The notes under the pieces: generated by a model
Databases searched by the model: none
Told to the model about the DNA's origin: nothing
What the model saw: the letters and a program-made list of their open reading frames with translations, nothing else
Shown: positions 22,626 to 34,992 of the stretch, in pieces
Numbering within the stretch: position 1 is the first letter of the stretch
Layout of the letters: each line of letters starts with the position of its first letter
Position numbers and translations under genes: made by a program
Assembly (NCBI GenBank): GCA_963971425.1
Contig: OZ020514.1
Span: 14,141,218 to 14,205,217, forward strand
Source: Bryoerythrophyllum caledonicum
Taxonomy: Eukaryota; Streptophyta; Bryopsida; Pottiales; Pottiaceae
DNA: 64,000 nucleotides
Reading direction: 5' to 3'

Positions 22626-24501
22626 CCTTGTATAAATGATTCGTTGAGCTTGGATAAAACATTCACGTATTTTACACTAAACATTCAATAAATGTACTAG
22701 AATATAGCAAAACATACACCTTTGGATTGGAGATTCAACCTTTCATTTGAAGGTCATTTCAATATCTAAAGCTTATCATGCTTAAATATGACACCATACA
22801 TGTAAATAACATGACCATTTTGCAACTTCTCAACCCTAAACCTAGGTGCACTAATGATCTAAAATAAAATTGTCATGTGTCCGTGGATCAAGCTCAACAC
22901 AATTATAGGAAATTATAACTATTATATACATCATTTCCTACACCTTGTATGTGAAATTTGAATTATCAATGATCAAGTTGTATTTATCCTTCAATAACAA
23001 ATGAATTTCAACACATAGTAAATGTATGTATTGCCAATTCCTTGAGTGCCATGTATTGTTTCATCAAATAATTTTGATGAAACTTAAAGGCTATTAGGAG
23101 CTCAAGGTGACAATTTGTACCAATAGTAGGAGGTTATGATAAAAAAATGAATTCTCTCAAATGCAACACGTTAGGCCTAGGACTTTTATCATTTGTATTC
23201 CTAGTCTATGTTTTCAAAAAATTCATTACTACTCGGTCTAGGGAAATTGGAATTTTTTAAGAAGAAACTATTACTTTAGTGTGATATCATTAAAATAGTA
23301 TATAGAATCTCCTTTGTAAATGATTTTGTTACTTATTTGTCACCCATATAAAGGGAACTTCCCTATAGTTATCTAAGATTATTTCTGAAGTTCTTAGAAT
23401 TTTAAGATTTAAGTAAGGTCTATTGAATAGAAATATCTAGAATAAAAAAGTATAAAAGATTGAATAGAAATAAGTGGAATCAAAAAATAAAATAAAGAAT
23501 AAGTCTAATGAAAGATTGAATAGAAATATCTAGAATAAAAAAGAAAAATAAACAAATAGAATGAAAGATTGAATAGAAATACCTAGAATAAAAAAATAGA
23601 ATAAAGAATTAGAATGAAAGATTGAATAGAAATAACTAGAATTAAAAAATTGAATAAGGATTGAATAAAATTAAATCGTGAATTGACAATTTATGAACCT
23701 CCAGTCCTTGCACAGTTGTTTTGAATATGCTACACCCCTTCCCTACCTCTAAAAATTGGTGTATAGGGAACTAACCTCATGCTTAAGACAATGTTAAGAG
23801 ATTTAGACCTTGTGTAGTGCAAGAATATCATATGAAGTGAAGTCTAAAGAACTTGTTATTTTATTTAATTTTCAGCTCCAAACTCTGAATTAAAATTCAG
23901 TTCTTGAGTAGATGTTTTAGTCTTCACCATATAGTAATGATGACTTGAAGCATCATTAGAGCTTGATGTAGATGGCAACTCAGCCGTCGTGGAGTAGTTG
24001 TGCGACCATCATTTACACTTCTCGTTGTCTATCCCCCTCCCTCCTCCCCTCTTCCTTCAGCTTCTTGTTTTCGTCTCACTTTCGGTTTCTTCTTTTAGAG
24101 CCGTCTTTTGTGTTTTGTGATTTGTTGTATATGGTGTTCTGTGATTTGTTGTGAGTGTTATTACCATGAGTGTATGCGCGAGTGTGAGCGCTGTGAGCGC
24201 TGTGAAAGTAGTGTGAGTGTGAGTGCGTTTCAACTTCAAATCGGTGCGACTAGCGGACGCGTCGTTACGAAAGAGTACGGCGCCTTGAAAGAAACAGTAC
24301 TTTGAGGTATGAATTTTCTTCTTAGAAACTCTGATCAGGTGATATGTATTAGAAATTTGGTATTTTTAGGTCTTTGTCAGCTGAGGATGTTGGTAAGGAG
24401 AATGAAGTTGTTCGTAATTCTTCAACTATCAATGTTTTCTAGACATTGAATAGGTGTTGTTGCTGTGACTCACGAGCTTCTAACACAACGTCTCGTCTAG
24501 C
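22626..24501. other. Spacer of B, P-proximal part, with a tandem repeat
   Basis: No gene supported. At 23422-23670 an AT-rich unit starting GATTGAATAGAAATA and containing CTAGAAT is repeated five times with a period of about 53-56. The region 24100-24240 is rich in GTGAGTG/GAGCG words. The promoter of P should lie here. Confidence 0.5.
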
Positions 24502-24670
24502 ATGAAGGGCAACCAATTCACGAGGATGACAGGCCCATCCGGCAATGCAAGCGACTGGAGTGACCCGTAAGTTTCTATCCTTTCAATGATGATAAATTTT
24601 TCTTTCTCGCGTTCTGGTTTAGATGATTTGTAGTATCTTATGAATAATTCACAGATTTTGGTTTTCATGT

Positions 24671-24898
24671 TAGGTTTACAAGATGCGTAGTATGTTATGA
24701 ATGATTGTCAGATTCTGGTTTTCATGTTAGGTTTACAAGCTGCGTAGTATGTGATGAATGATTGTCAGATTCAGGTGTTCGAGTTAGGTTTACAAGGTGC
24801 GTAGTATGTTATGAATGATTGTCAGATTGAGGTTTTCATGTTAGGTATACAAGGTGCGTAGTATGTGCTGAATGTTTTCAGCTTTAGGTTTCAGGTAA
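24671..24898 (+). repeat. Four tandem 57-bp units in intron 1 of P of B
   Basis: Units start at 24671, 24728, 24785 and 24842 with TAGGTTTACAAG and contain GCGTAGTATGT and ATGAATGATTGTCAG. A degenerate unit precedes (about 24611) and another follows (about 25014). Confidence 0.9.
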
Positions 24899-25244
24899 AG
24901 TATGCTGGATCTGTACAATCTTTTGAATGATTTTCTACTAAGGCTTTCCATGTTCTGGTTTTCAAGCTCTGTTGAATGATGTGAATGGTATTCTAGCTTT
25001 GATACTTATACTCAGGTTTACAAGGTTTGTAGTATGTCATGAATGTCATAACACTCATCGAATTTTTCTGAATCGTATGTTAATCCCTTGTAGTATGATA
25101 TGCAATTTAGGGTTATTGTGTATAGTATGCAAACTTTTCACGATAGATAGAATGTAGATCTATTGTATAATATTTACACATGAAGTTATTATAAGTTGTA
25201 CATTAGTGCTGAAGTGCACCTGAAGTTCATACCATCGTCATGAA

Positions 25245-25595
25245 GATGATAGGATCTTACGATCCCCATGAGGATCGTAAGATTATACGATCTCTCAAGG
25301 GGATTGTTAGATCCTACGATCCCTTTCAGGATCGTTAGATCTTACGATCTCGTTCAGGATCGTAAGATCTTACGGTCCCCTTGAGGGATCATATGATCTT
25401 TTGCAATCCCTCAGGTCTGCTTGAACCAAAGGTCCCCTCGAAGATACGAAGGTCCTACGATCCCTTTCACAGTGTACTCTACTTATCACAACTTCTTTTG
25501 TATCCATTGTAGAATCCCATTGTAAGATCTTACAATCCTCCTAAGGTCTGTATGAACTAACCATACCTTTTTGGATGGTAGGATCTAACGATCCT
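25245..25595. repeat. Palindrome cluster in intron 1 of P of B
   Basis: About nine copies of the B palindrome. The first six are almost head to tail at a period near 28 (25245 to 25400), then near 25440, 25527 and 25575. Most keep GATCGTAAGATC or AGATCTTACGATC half-sites. Confidence 0.9.
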
Positions 25596-28500
25596 TAGTT
25601 TGATGGTTGCCCGTGATTTGGAAGGAAACCGTTGACACCTGAGTTTCTTTTATGTGTACTAAATTTATGCATTGGTATGTTCAGGGAAAACATCATCGAA
25701 CTCGAAGACGTGAATCCGGACTGGTGTCCTCTGAACCTCTATGATGTTGTATCGTGTGGGCTGAAGAACGTAGAATGTAATCCAGTTAGTGATCCTCAGC
25801 CCACCGCTTTCTTCATGGCCGACAAGGTTGTGGAATGGGATCTTGATTGGACGCTTGATCGGAAGCAAAATAACATTTTGATTGCGCCAGTGATGGCTAT
25901 TACAAATGCCGCAGCTCCTGTAGGTCCTTCATACAAGATATCAACGATGAACATGGAAGTACTAGAATTAGTGTACTTCACCGCCACCATTTTGTAATTG
26001 TCATCTCCAAGTTTGTGGCGAGTTTGGGATGTTGCAGGGTGTATAGCTTAATCATTGACAAAGTAGGTTTGGTCCCTGCACTAAACGAATCGGTCAAGGA
26101 CTGGGGATTCACTATATCAAATTTTTATCCGAGGTTTGAAGGATTGTCCAAGGCTGGAAGGAGCTGCAGGCGAATCGAGATTCATACAACAGAGACCGAC
26201 AGAAATCAGCTCCGCCTACACCTCCTACGAAGAAGCGGTTGTCTTCACTTCTTGAGGCGGAGGACCTGCCAAAGAAGAAGTCACAGAGGAAGAAGTTGGG
26301 CCCCAAGGTGGACGAACTGACACTAGCCAAGGTAGTAGGGATGACGAGCAAGACCGGACAGGGAAAACCACAAAAGAGCAGCAACTTGTGAGGACTCTGT
26401 ACGAAAGAGAGTTCTCCAAACTCCATATTTTTGGTAAGAAGCCAATGAAGGTGTCCCCGCAGGACCTTGCTGATCTGGTAGTGGACATTGGCCGCCTTTA
26501 CCGAGCTCCTGCCGGTACTCTCGTTTGTCGACCACTGGATAAGAAGCGAGTTTTATAGCTCATTGATTAGAAGCGCACGATGCCATTTCAGGCATCACTG
26601 CAGCATCTGTACGTGATGCCAGTGAAGGGTAATTATCCAGTCCGGAAAGAAGATTTCAAAGACGTGCCGCACGATGCATACGAGTTTTTCAAGGAGCAAC
26701 CAACATTGAAGGACATCGGCCCAAACACACACTATGTGGTTATAGGCGGGCAACATTGCGTGGCTGCGCACAAAGTCCTCATTGGGGAGGGTAGTCTCTC
26801 GGAAGAAGATGAGAGAGATGCCAAGAGCTTCATCGTAACAATCGTCTCGCATGATCCCAAGGACTGGAACTTGATGTTATACTACTCAAGGGTCCTCAAC
26901 CACGATCTTGCTAGCGTTAGATCAAAGGGCAACTATCTAACCTTGCTAGGTCTTGCGCGTAAGAGCTGGGTTTCAGTTGTTAGTCCACCTCCATCCAAGA
27001 ATGGATTGGCACATTCCAATGAATTCAAGGTGAGTCACTACAACATTACCCATCACGTTAATGTTTGAGTTACTGATTCATATACAAGGTATGGACGGAT
27101 AGTAGGATCTTACGATCCCAACTTAAATAACCACATGGTCGTCAGGATCGTAGGATCCTACTATCTCAAAATTTCTGTTTTTAACTTCTGACTCCCCATA
27201 TCCTTGCAGGCCTGGTCTGATAAACTTTCGGCACTGTTTTCTGACTCGGATTCAAAGATCGTTAAAGAAAGCAACATAGGAATCCCAAGATATCCACTGC
27301 TATTTGTTTCGGAGACTATTTTCCAGATTTGGTTACAGATCCAGGAGAGTTGGGTACTTGGACTTCTTCCCGATGCATTCGGGGTAACTTCGAGCTTTTG
27401 TCTCAGGTGTTGACAAGGACTCTGCAGATGACGTCGAGGACAACGAGGATAGGTTGAGGAAGGAGCGTTTGAAGCAGAAGCGATACCAGGCGAGGGCTCT
27501 AATGCAGAACGACTTGATGCCACTTTATTTCATGTGGGATAGTGAGATCGAGAAGATGGCCAACTTGGTGATGGCGAAGAAAGTCTTGGTGAAGTCGACG
27601 AAGTCGGCAAAGAAGGTACCCGTCCTTCAAGGCCTCGAGACGGCGTGTCAGACTAAGAAGAAGCATAGACTCATCAAGAATGAGCTCATGCACTACTTTT
27701 TTAAGAAGCCCCTGAGGTGTAAGACATTGAAGGAAGCCTCGTATTTTGAGGATGATAATCTTAAGGCTGCAGCGGAATACAAGGTCACCAAAGCCACCAT
27801 CAAAACGTCGTTTGAGAAGATTATTAAGGACCTTGCTGGAGAGCACTTCTTATTGAAACGAGTATCGGCCTTAGCCCCCTCAAACAAGGAGGATGACTTT
27901 CCAACTATTCTGAAGATGCTCTTCGATCATCAGAAGGCCATCTAGGAGAATCGAGTTGACAGCGCTCCAACCTCATCCGGATTGTCGCTTTCAACAAAAT
28001 ATAAATCCACGTGGATGAACAGGAAATCTGGAGACCTGGCGAAGATTCTACTGTTGGGCAGTGACCAGATGCTGCAATGGACAAAGAAGGACGCGACGAT
28101 GGTTATGGTGTACTGCTTTGTCAATCGCACTAAAATCTGATTTTTCAATCATGGAATAAGTTTTGCAAACTTTGCAGGCCATCGAACATAAGGATGATAA
28201 CTAGTTCAAAAGGGTCTGTTATCTAGGTGTGTTTATCACATATCGGGCTGGAATGGTGGAGGTTGCCAACGTTGTAGCTGAGAGGGACGCGGTCGCTACA
28301 CAAAAGCTACCTTGGTTTCACACCCCCACTTTATATATTACCCAGGGGACGGAGGGCTTCGTGAGTCCTTCATCTCTTGAACCAACGTTGCCCTTATACT
28401 TCAACTTTGTGTACGGGAACAACTTCAGTTCGGCTGAAGCAGTGTGCTTTCAATGCGCTTTTGGGAATGAAATGCCGTTCCAAACAGTGATATCCGCAGC

Positions 28501-29182
28501 AGATTTTGAGGATGCTTCCAAATAATGGGCTCAACATTCTTATCCCAATTTCAATATCGACACGATTAGCAAGTTGCTTAGCACATTGGGGGCTCCAAAC
28601 AATGTTCTTGCCAACATCGGTGGGGGTCCTTCGATTACCTGGATTGGCCTGGTAAGATGACCGTAGGATCCTACGATCTCTTTACCTCAACCCTCAATTC
28701 ATTCAAGTTCTCTCTTCCACACATGAATCTATTTTCTGTCATCTAATACAGCCTATGATTCTGTGTTGCAGACTAAAGGAGCACAAGTCATCAAAGTCGT
28801 CATCTCCATGGATGAAGTGACGAGAGCCGATGAGACACTTAACGATATCTAGGAAAGTGCTCAGACGCTAGCAACAGCGGTACCTGCCATGGCGGCCTTG
28901 ACAGTGAACAAGAGGAAGAAAAAGAAGATCGCAAGAGGCAAGAAGAAGGTCATCAACGTATCCAACTCCGAGAGTGACACCCTCAGCGACTCGGACAAGG
29001 CCCCCTCCGAGAAGGGCACTGATGTAGAGGAGGAGGAGGTCAAAGAGGCGGATCAGCCTATGGACAAGAGGCGCAAGGGCAAGTCCAAGACTCATCAAAG
29101 ATTGCCGTTGGATAACCAGAAGCAGATCAACTTCACTCTTTCCTCTTCTACACAACCCGGTGCCCATGAGGTGACCATTGTA

Positions 29183-29664
29183 TGATACACACATGCTAAA
29201 TTTTATCTCTGTCAACGGACAAACTGTTTCTAAGACGATTGTATATAACAATAACGATGTGATCTGATCAGCAATGCACTGTGGTTAATTTTTTGTTTGC
29301 ATATTCGTTGTAATCATCATCATATCCCAACTCCATGCAGGAAACTATGAAAGTTCATGATCGGCATCTGCGTACTTCATCTTTGGAGCCGCCAGTATTA
29401 ATAACATTGCTCTGCCTGTAATTTATACAACTTGGAATATATGTATTGATGGATCCATTTTACGCGATATAGTCATGAGTTACTACTTGATGAGTGCGTA
29501 TCCCTGCTCGTCTTATCTTATCCTACTATTCCTGCTCGTCTTTCCTTGTAGAGATTTATTCTTACTAGGTTCTTGTCGTTGTTGTTATGCATAGCTGCAT
29601 CGGTGCACAAAGCACTTTGTCCTTCATCCCCTTTCATCCATCTTGATCTTCAATTTTTTATTAG
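29183..29664. other. Intergenic or intron sequence between P and H of B
   Basis: No coding frame seen. The H exon that follows has an acceptor TTTATTAG ending at 29664. Confidence 0.4.
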
Positions 29665-30589
29665 GAGTTCCCGACTGGGACAACAACTTGACTGACCTTA
29701 TTTCATGGCCGCAACATCTCCAAATTGCTCATGACAATCATTTGCTGTCTACTTCAGCAGCGGCGAAGCATGTCTACGCCCATTGCCATTCACCTATGCA
29801 TGATATGGACCATGTCAATGCCAGCACAATTTATGAAGAGGAAGATAGCAGCCTTGAGGCTCTACTTAACGACTTGCCCAATGAGTGCCATGAGGACCTA
29901 AGTTGTCGAGGAGGTGAACTTTTGGAGGTGAGTTATGTTCCAGATCATGAGAGGACAATGAAGAGAAGAAGAGGTGTCGTTGCTCGCGGAGGAAGAGTTA
30001 CTTGCTCCTCGAACCAGGATGACCGTCAGAAATGTACCATCTTTAAAGCCGAGAAGATCGGACGTGCTTCATCCCCCGTCGTCCGGACCTACACCGATGG
30101 AGTTATAACCATCGTCTCATCCTTCCTCCAGCCAGGACATGGAGACTACAACGGATCCTGAGCAACACTCTGGCGCGAATACACTTGCTAGGTTACAGGA
30201 CATGATTCCGATTGTTTCACCCCCAGTAAGTAAAGCGCCGTTCGATAGGGAGCTTATCATAGGCATATTCGAGGAGGCTAGTCAGTCGCTACAGGCCTTC
30301 ATCCCTCCTAGAAATGTTTCAAATGCACCTATTGTTGAGGACTACTTGGATGACCCTTTGAATTTCAGTCAAGAAATTCAGCCAACAACCTTTAGGATTG
30401 TCCTAAGACCTGATGTTGAGGCTGATGCTGCTGAAAAGGGTCCTCCATCCGCACAACATACCGATGCAGGACCCTCTGCAGAAGGTATGTGGCTATTAAA
30501 TTCTATCATCTTGTTGTCTTTTGTGTATCTTTTATGTTCTTTGTTCACACTATTATCCTCAGGGGATATCAGGATCTTCGATCCTAACG

Positions 30590-30700
30590 GCCATGGTAGG
30601 ATCTTACGATCTCTTTGGGGAGGGGAGGATCTTACGTTCCCATTGGGATGATAGGATCCTACAATTCCAATGGGATGGTAGGATCCTACTACCCTCGAGC
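30590..30700. repeat. Palindrome copies in an H intron of B
   Basis: Four variants of the B palindrome close together (GGTAGGATCTTACGATC and relatives near 30597, 30627, 30648 and 30674), inside an intron. Single copies also lie near 27098, 27143 and 28660 in P introns. Confidence 0.85.
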
Positions 30701-31469
30701 ATTGTTGTCTCAAATGTTGGTAATGTATATGCATTCTGAATGGCTTATGGGTCGTGTATTCTTCACTAATGACCTCCTTTTTTGGGCAAGGGAGATGTTG
30801 AGGACTGCTCAACGTCGTGAGAAGGTTCTACTATCGGTGGCACATAAGGGCTCTGGTTCCTCTAGAGAAGGTATGATTCAAGACAATTCTACTGCTTCTT
30901 ATTAGTATTCTGTATTGGAGACTCATTCTTGCAACGTTGGTTTTCTGCAGGAAAACTCAGTGCACCCTCCAATAAATCAGCCCCTTGATGAGCAATGGTA
31001 AGGTAACCTTGGTATACTATTGTGCAGGACTTGAATGGATTTATGATTCACAGATGGTACGATAAGGGGCGTAAAACTATCGCTAGACCTGAGTGTGCAA
31101 ATTTTCTGAAGGTGCTGACAAATAAGGCTACTATCGTGGTATGGAGTTGCGCCATGAGGAAAAATGTTGATAGCATGTTACAGGTGGCTTTGGGTAGTTT
31201 TTCTAGTAAAGCTAGAGGACCTAACAGTTATGTCACAATCTGATATTACGGAGTCGAGCTTTCCAAGAGCGGGGAACAACGTTGAGAAGAAGTACATGCT
31301 CAAGGACCTCAAAAACGTGAAGAATATATTGACCACGTAGACCTCAGTCTGACATTGCTCATTGACGACAGCCCGGAGAAGAACCTCCTCAATAATGTGT
31401 TCAGTGCGATTCATCTTCAAAAATGGACAGATGACCTGAAGGACAAGTTCCTCATGAACACTTTGCTTC

Positions 31470-33191
31470 TGTTGGAACCTACTTTTCACCTTGGTAGCTA
31501 TTTGAATTAGTGGGAGTGTTAGGAAGATGTAGTTTTGGTAGTTTGAGTAGTTAGTCTTTGCATATATTTAGTTTGTATTAAAAGTATCGTAGTGCCCAGA
31601 CAACCAAAATCTTAAACGATAAAAGTGTTCAGGAGGGAATCCGGATATGAGGCATCGGAACTAGATTCAAGGGGTATATCCAGAACCAGAAGATGATAAT
31701 GATCACCGGTGACAATGAATAGTGAGCCAGGGAAGTATGCTCCAAACCCCTTTCTAGCTCGAGCTTGTGTCGTTTGGCAATTTTGGAAAGTAAGGGTTAG
31801 TAGCGAAAGATGTGAGTGGTTGGAATCCACAAGAAGGATTGCGATCGTGTGCGGATTAGGGTTTGGATTTCGGGTAGGAAGAGGATCCGGCCATGAAAGG
31901 TGTTCATTTGCAGGAACCGGACCAGGAGAATATTCGGATGCGAATGCAAGTTCGGATGCCGATGCAAGTTTGGATGCGGATGCAAGTTCGGATGCGGATG
32001 CGGAACCGTAAACTAGAAATCGGATGCGGAAATAGGAAGTCGGAACCGGCTCCGTGATTTATAGATCTGATTCGTGATTTCCGAATGTGGTCGGGTTATC
32101 GTTAGGAGGTCGGTTGGCAGGCTGTCAGGGCCCGTTTTGGCGTTTAGGTGGCCGTTTGAGGTTTCAAGGGACACGATTGACTTCGAGGGCCACCCCGATT
32201 TTTAGGATCTTGTTGTGTGTTGGTGTTTAGTGGGTGGTTGCGCAGCCATTCAGGTCTTTAGTGTTCCAATGGTTTTAGACCCGGGAAACTTGGGTTCTAG
32301 TGGGTAGGTCGGACGCCTTGCACAACCGCCGGTGCAGCTGGAATCCGGTTTCCGTTATCTTAGTGTTAGGAAGAGGGTTTGCAAGCACCCAACTACGGGG
32401 CACCGTTCCCTAAGGTTGCATAAGATGTACTGCCCATTTTTAATGTTATGTTTGTGTCCTTAATCTTGACACCTTTCTATCCCTTTTTGTTTGAGCTCCG
32501 AAGTGGTCCTTGTCACAAATGTACCTTATTCCAAATGGTTGTGTAACCTTTGTGAATCCTGGATTGTGGTGGAAAGCAAGAGGTGAGGGATCCGGGTTTC
32601 TTTGGGATTCCGCGAAAGGGTTAGAAACCGTAACTCGTCACAACAGGATCCGGATATTATGGGATTCCCGTCGTTGTAGTAAGTGGAGGGTTGGAATACC
32701 TCTTGCGTGATCGGCTGTCGGGTAACAACCCGGTAGTTGTGAGGAGGTAGACACCACCCTGGTGCGTGTGTTTGTCATGTGGAGAGGATGTTAGGATTGA
32801 TAGTGGAGTCTTTCGCCACTCTAATCTACGAGGGGAGAGTTTTGCACACCGTCCCTCTCCAAAGAGGACGCGTCCTCCAATAGCTAATGTCATGAGGGAA
32901 AACTAGAGTTGTTAATTGGTGTGTGTGGTTTGATATTCCCGGATCTGGACTCAAAACTGGAAACTGGAAAGAAAGGAAAGGCAATCCGCATAACCGGCAA
33001 GGTGAAGTAACCGGATTGGACCTGATTGAATAAAAAGAATAAAAGGAAGTTAAAGAAGGAATCATAACCGGATTGTGCTAACCTAGCTAGCTTCACTTGA
33101 ATCCCTGGAACGATACACGAGTCACCACTTGGGGTGTTTTGGTCACTTATACCACTCAAGGGGATGCACTTGCAACAACCATGTTCCGACA
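31470..33191 (+). mobile_element. Solo LTR, 1,722 bp, inside H of element B
   Basis: Starts TGTTGGAAC and ends GTTCCGACA, so the ends form a 9-base inverted repeat (TG...CA) with one mismatch. It is flanked by GCTTC at 31465-31469 and 33192-33196. Removing insert and duplication restores the H reading MNTLLPWLENMF, which matches FLTTIFLPWLFGLL in A2. The interior has no long ORF. It is rich in CCGGAT words and has a run of GATGC-GAATGC repeats at 31936-32005. No paired LTR or internal region is present. Confidence 0.85.
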
Positions 33192-33520
33192 GCTTCCATG
33201 GCTCGAGAATATGTTTTCCTCAAATCTCTCTATAGCCGAATATGTCCGTAACCATCCCCTTCCTGGATTTTTGGTTCCTGGAGAATTTAGGTCCATTGCG
33301 TTGGCTCAGAACATCGAAATTGGGTGTTCTCGAAAATGGAATTCCAAAGTTGGGGCATTTCAATGACTACTCACTCGTATCGGTGATGTGTATATTTTGT
33401 ATATTTTGTTTCAACATAAACTTGTAAGATGTACCTCTACTTTATCAGACACTCTTCAGTATTGAGGCCATCATCTTATTTTGATTATTATTAATCGCAG
33501 TATCTCCCATGAATTATCCT

Positions 33521-33700
33521 TAGGGTGGTAGGATCCTTCGACCCTGAGGAATGTGGTAGTTAAGGATATTGTATGATTTTTGTGATGCGGATAGCACTGT
33601 GGTAGGATCCTACAACCCTCATGGATGGAGTAGTTAAGGATCTTGTATGGATGATTTGTTTGTGGTATAGATGGCACTGTGGTGGGATCCTACGATCCAT
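33521..33700. repeat. Palindrome copies before HAD domain 2 of B
   Basis: Three copies of the GGTAGGATCCTACGATCC type near 33525, 33600 and 33682, in the intron before the domain 2 exon. Confidence 0.85.
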
Positions 33701-33738
33701 GATGTTGTGTATAACTCCTATCTTTCTCTATGATCACA

Positions 33739-34366
33739 GCAACGCAACGACTCGACTAAAGTTATCGTGTTGTCTGTCAATGGATTGCTTTGTTTCGAGG
33801 AATACGATATCTGCTCCCCGCCACGCTTCAATTGGAACAACATCATTGTTCGGCCTGGTCTCCTAGAGTTCTTCAGTATACTTTTGAGGTCCTTCCAAGT
33901 TAGACTATGGTCGTGCATGGTCCCCGCGCGCCTGAAGAAGGTCCTTGAAGTCCTCCTCCCCAAAGACATAAGGTCAAGACTTCTTTTTGGTTATGGACGA
34001 AACAAGTGTTCAAGGCCACAATTGTATCCTTTCTGTGACAAGGTTCATCAGAGACTCTCAACGGACCGGAAGACAAAGCAATTTTGTCTTCCTGACAAAA
34101 TGTTGATGGTTGATGACCAGCCAATGCGTCATGTCTTCAACGGAGACCTTGCTTGCTACTTTCCGAAGTCATGGCATGGTGAAATGACCTTACCCAACAA
34201 ATCCAATGTTATACCTAACATTGGAACATTGTTGCTTCCGTTCATCCTTCCGCTGCGATCTTACGCCTCGGTGAAGGAGTATCTCCGGGGGCACTCAATG
34301 GATGTAAAATTTAATCGTAGACTGCTTGAACCATGGCACTTTGAGCCAGTGTTACGAAGTACGTAG
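33739..34366 (+). CDS. H gene of element B, HAD domain 2 exon, intact
   Basis: After acceptor ATCACAG (33738) an unbroken frame of about 208 codons runs to a TAG. It reads KVIVLSVNGLLCFEE (motif I, with Ser-Val-Asn-Gly in place of Asp-x-Asp-Gly), FQVRLWSCMVPARLKKVL (motif II region), LPDKMLMVDDQPMRHVFNGD (motif IV, Asp-Asp kept) and ends FEPVLRST. The fold looks FCP1-like but the nucleophile is missing, so it may be a phosphoprotein-binding pseudo-phosphatase (inference). Whether it is spliced to domain 1 or is a separate gene is unclear, because domain 1 ends in a stop. Confidence 0.65.
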
Positions 34367-34369
34367 TTG

Positions 34370-34960
34370 GTTCCCTACATTGAGTTCTGTTGGCGTTGGC
34401 TTTCATCCAGCTTATTCTATGAATATATTTTTTTGATAGATATTACCCCCATTCTCCACGCCTATTTTGTTGCTTATTTTTTTTGATGTGTACTACATTG
34501 ATTGCCCTACATGTATTGTTAGACCGTAGGATCTTACTATGTACGCTATGTATCTTGAACAAGTATTACAAAGTATGTAGCCGCTTCCCTACATTCAGTT
34601 CTTTAGCGGCTTACTTTTGTTCAGTATACTCTATGAGTAAAGTTGTCAGTGGTTCTTACCCCCATTCTCCGCGCCTAATTGAATGCTTCTTTGTTTGATG
34701 TGTACTACATTGATTGCCCTACATGTGTTGTTAGATTGTAGGATCCCACTATGTAAGCGATGTATCTTGGATCGCCAGATCCCACTACATTGTTTGATGC
34801 CTTTTTATACTTCATCCCTAAGTGAATGTTGCACTTACCCTTAATCTGTAGGCTCAATCCTATATTTATTGAAATATTCCTGATGCCAATGGTAACACCG
34901 TATGATCTCATGATCTTGCTTCCTACATCAAGAATTGATCCAAAGTCTAGAATTCATTTT
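34370..34960. other. Right subterminal region of B
   Basis: No gene. Two related segments (about 34475-34570 and 34690-34760) share GTACTACATTGATTGCCCTACATG, written here as two halves, GTACTACATTGA and TTGCCCTACATG, and each carries a B palindrome variant (34523, 34735, and another near 34768). Confidence 0.6.
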
Positions 34961-34992
34961 AAAGTCCACATTTACTTAAATGTCGCATCTTG
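34961..34992 (-). repeat. Right inverted repeat of B and CTTG target duplication
   Basis: Read on the - strand from 34988 it begins ATGCGACATTTAAGTAAAT, pairing with 14369. CTTG follows at 34989-34992, then A1 H-gene sequence continues (TTATAAAC.. against TTATATAC.. in A2). Confidence 0.88.

Larger units (their letters stand above)
24502..29182 (+). pseudogene. P gene of element B: multi-exon protein with ParB/Srx-like GGQH domain
   Basis: Exon 1 (24502-24566) reads MKGNQFTRMTGPSG, then NASDWSDP, with a GTAAGT donor. A phase-2 intron of about 1.1 kb leads to exon 2 at 25685 (ENIIELEDVNPDW). A basic Lys-rich part follows near 26240, then the ParB-like domain with YVVIGGQHCVAAHKVL (GGQH at 26745-26756) and VLNHDLASVR. 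An intron at about 27031-27209 leads to a helical Lys-rich domain (MQNDLMPLYFM, LVMAKKVLVKSTKSAKK), then LPWFHTPTLYITQG and IGGGPSITWIGL. After a further intron comes a charged tail. ParB/Srx folds bind nucleotides and DNA or hydrolyse them; the role here is unknown. Stops and frame changes near 26000-26550 and 27950 make this copy defective. Confidence 0.72.
29665..33365 (+). pseudogene. H gene of element B, HAD domain 1, split by a solo LTR
   Basis: The N-terminal exon (from 29665) is acidic and Ser-rich with a basic patch (RTMKRRRGVVARGG), and changes frame near 30150. It ends GPSAE at a GTATGT donor (30483). Later exons carry the FCP1-like HAD domain: QDLNGFMIHRW (motif I), ATIVVWSCAMRKNV (motif II), LLIDDSPEKNLLNNVFSA (motif IV, frame-shifted). 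The LTR at 31470-33191 interrupts MNTLL|PWLENMFSS; the domain then ends YVRNHPLPG and WNSKVGAFQ. HAD FCP1 enzymes dephosphorylate proteins through the first motif I Asp, which is kept here, while the second is Asn. Confidence 0.72.
14369..34988 (+). mobile_element. Element B, 20.6-kb TIR transposon-like element nested in A1
   Basis: Bounded by 28-bp inverted repeats and a 4-bp CTTG duplication. It carries T on the - strand (17.4-20.5 kb) diverging from P and H on the + strand (24.5-34.4 kb). The spacer holds telomere-like repeats, and about 30 copies of a GATCGTAGGATCCTACGATC-like palindrome lie mainly outside exons. A2 and A1 have the same gene order in opposite orientation, so B is a diverged relative, not an unrelated composite. 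A solo LTR (31470-33191), and perhaps the ACTTAAGT-rich block at 15.6-17.3 kb, are later additions. All genes contain stops or frame changes, so this copy is not autonomous as it stands. Confidence 0.85.

Noticed and set aside
20625..25595. Palindromic repeat arrays as a CRISPR
   Set aside because: Spacing is irregular, repeats vary, they occur over tens of kb in introns and flanks, no cas genes exist, and the genes have spliceosomal introns.
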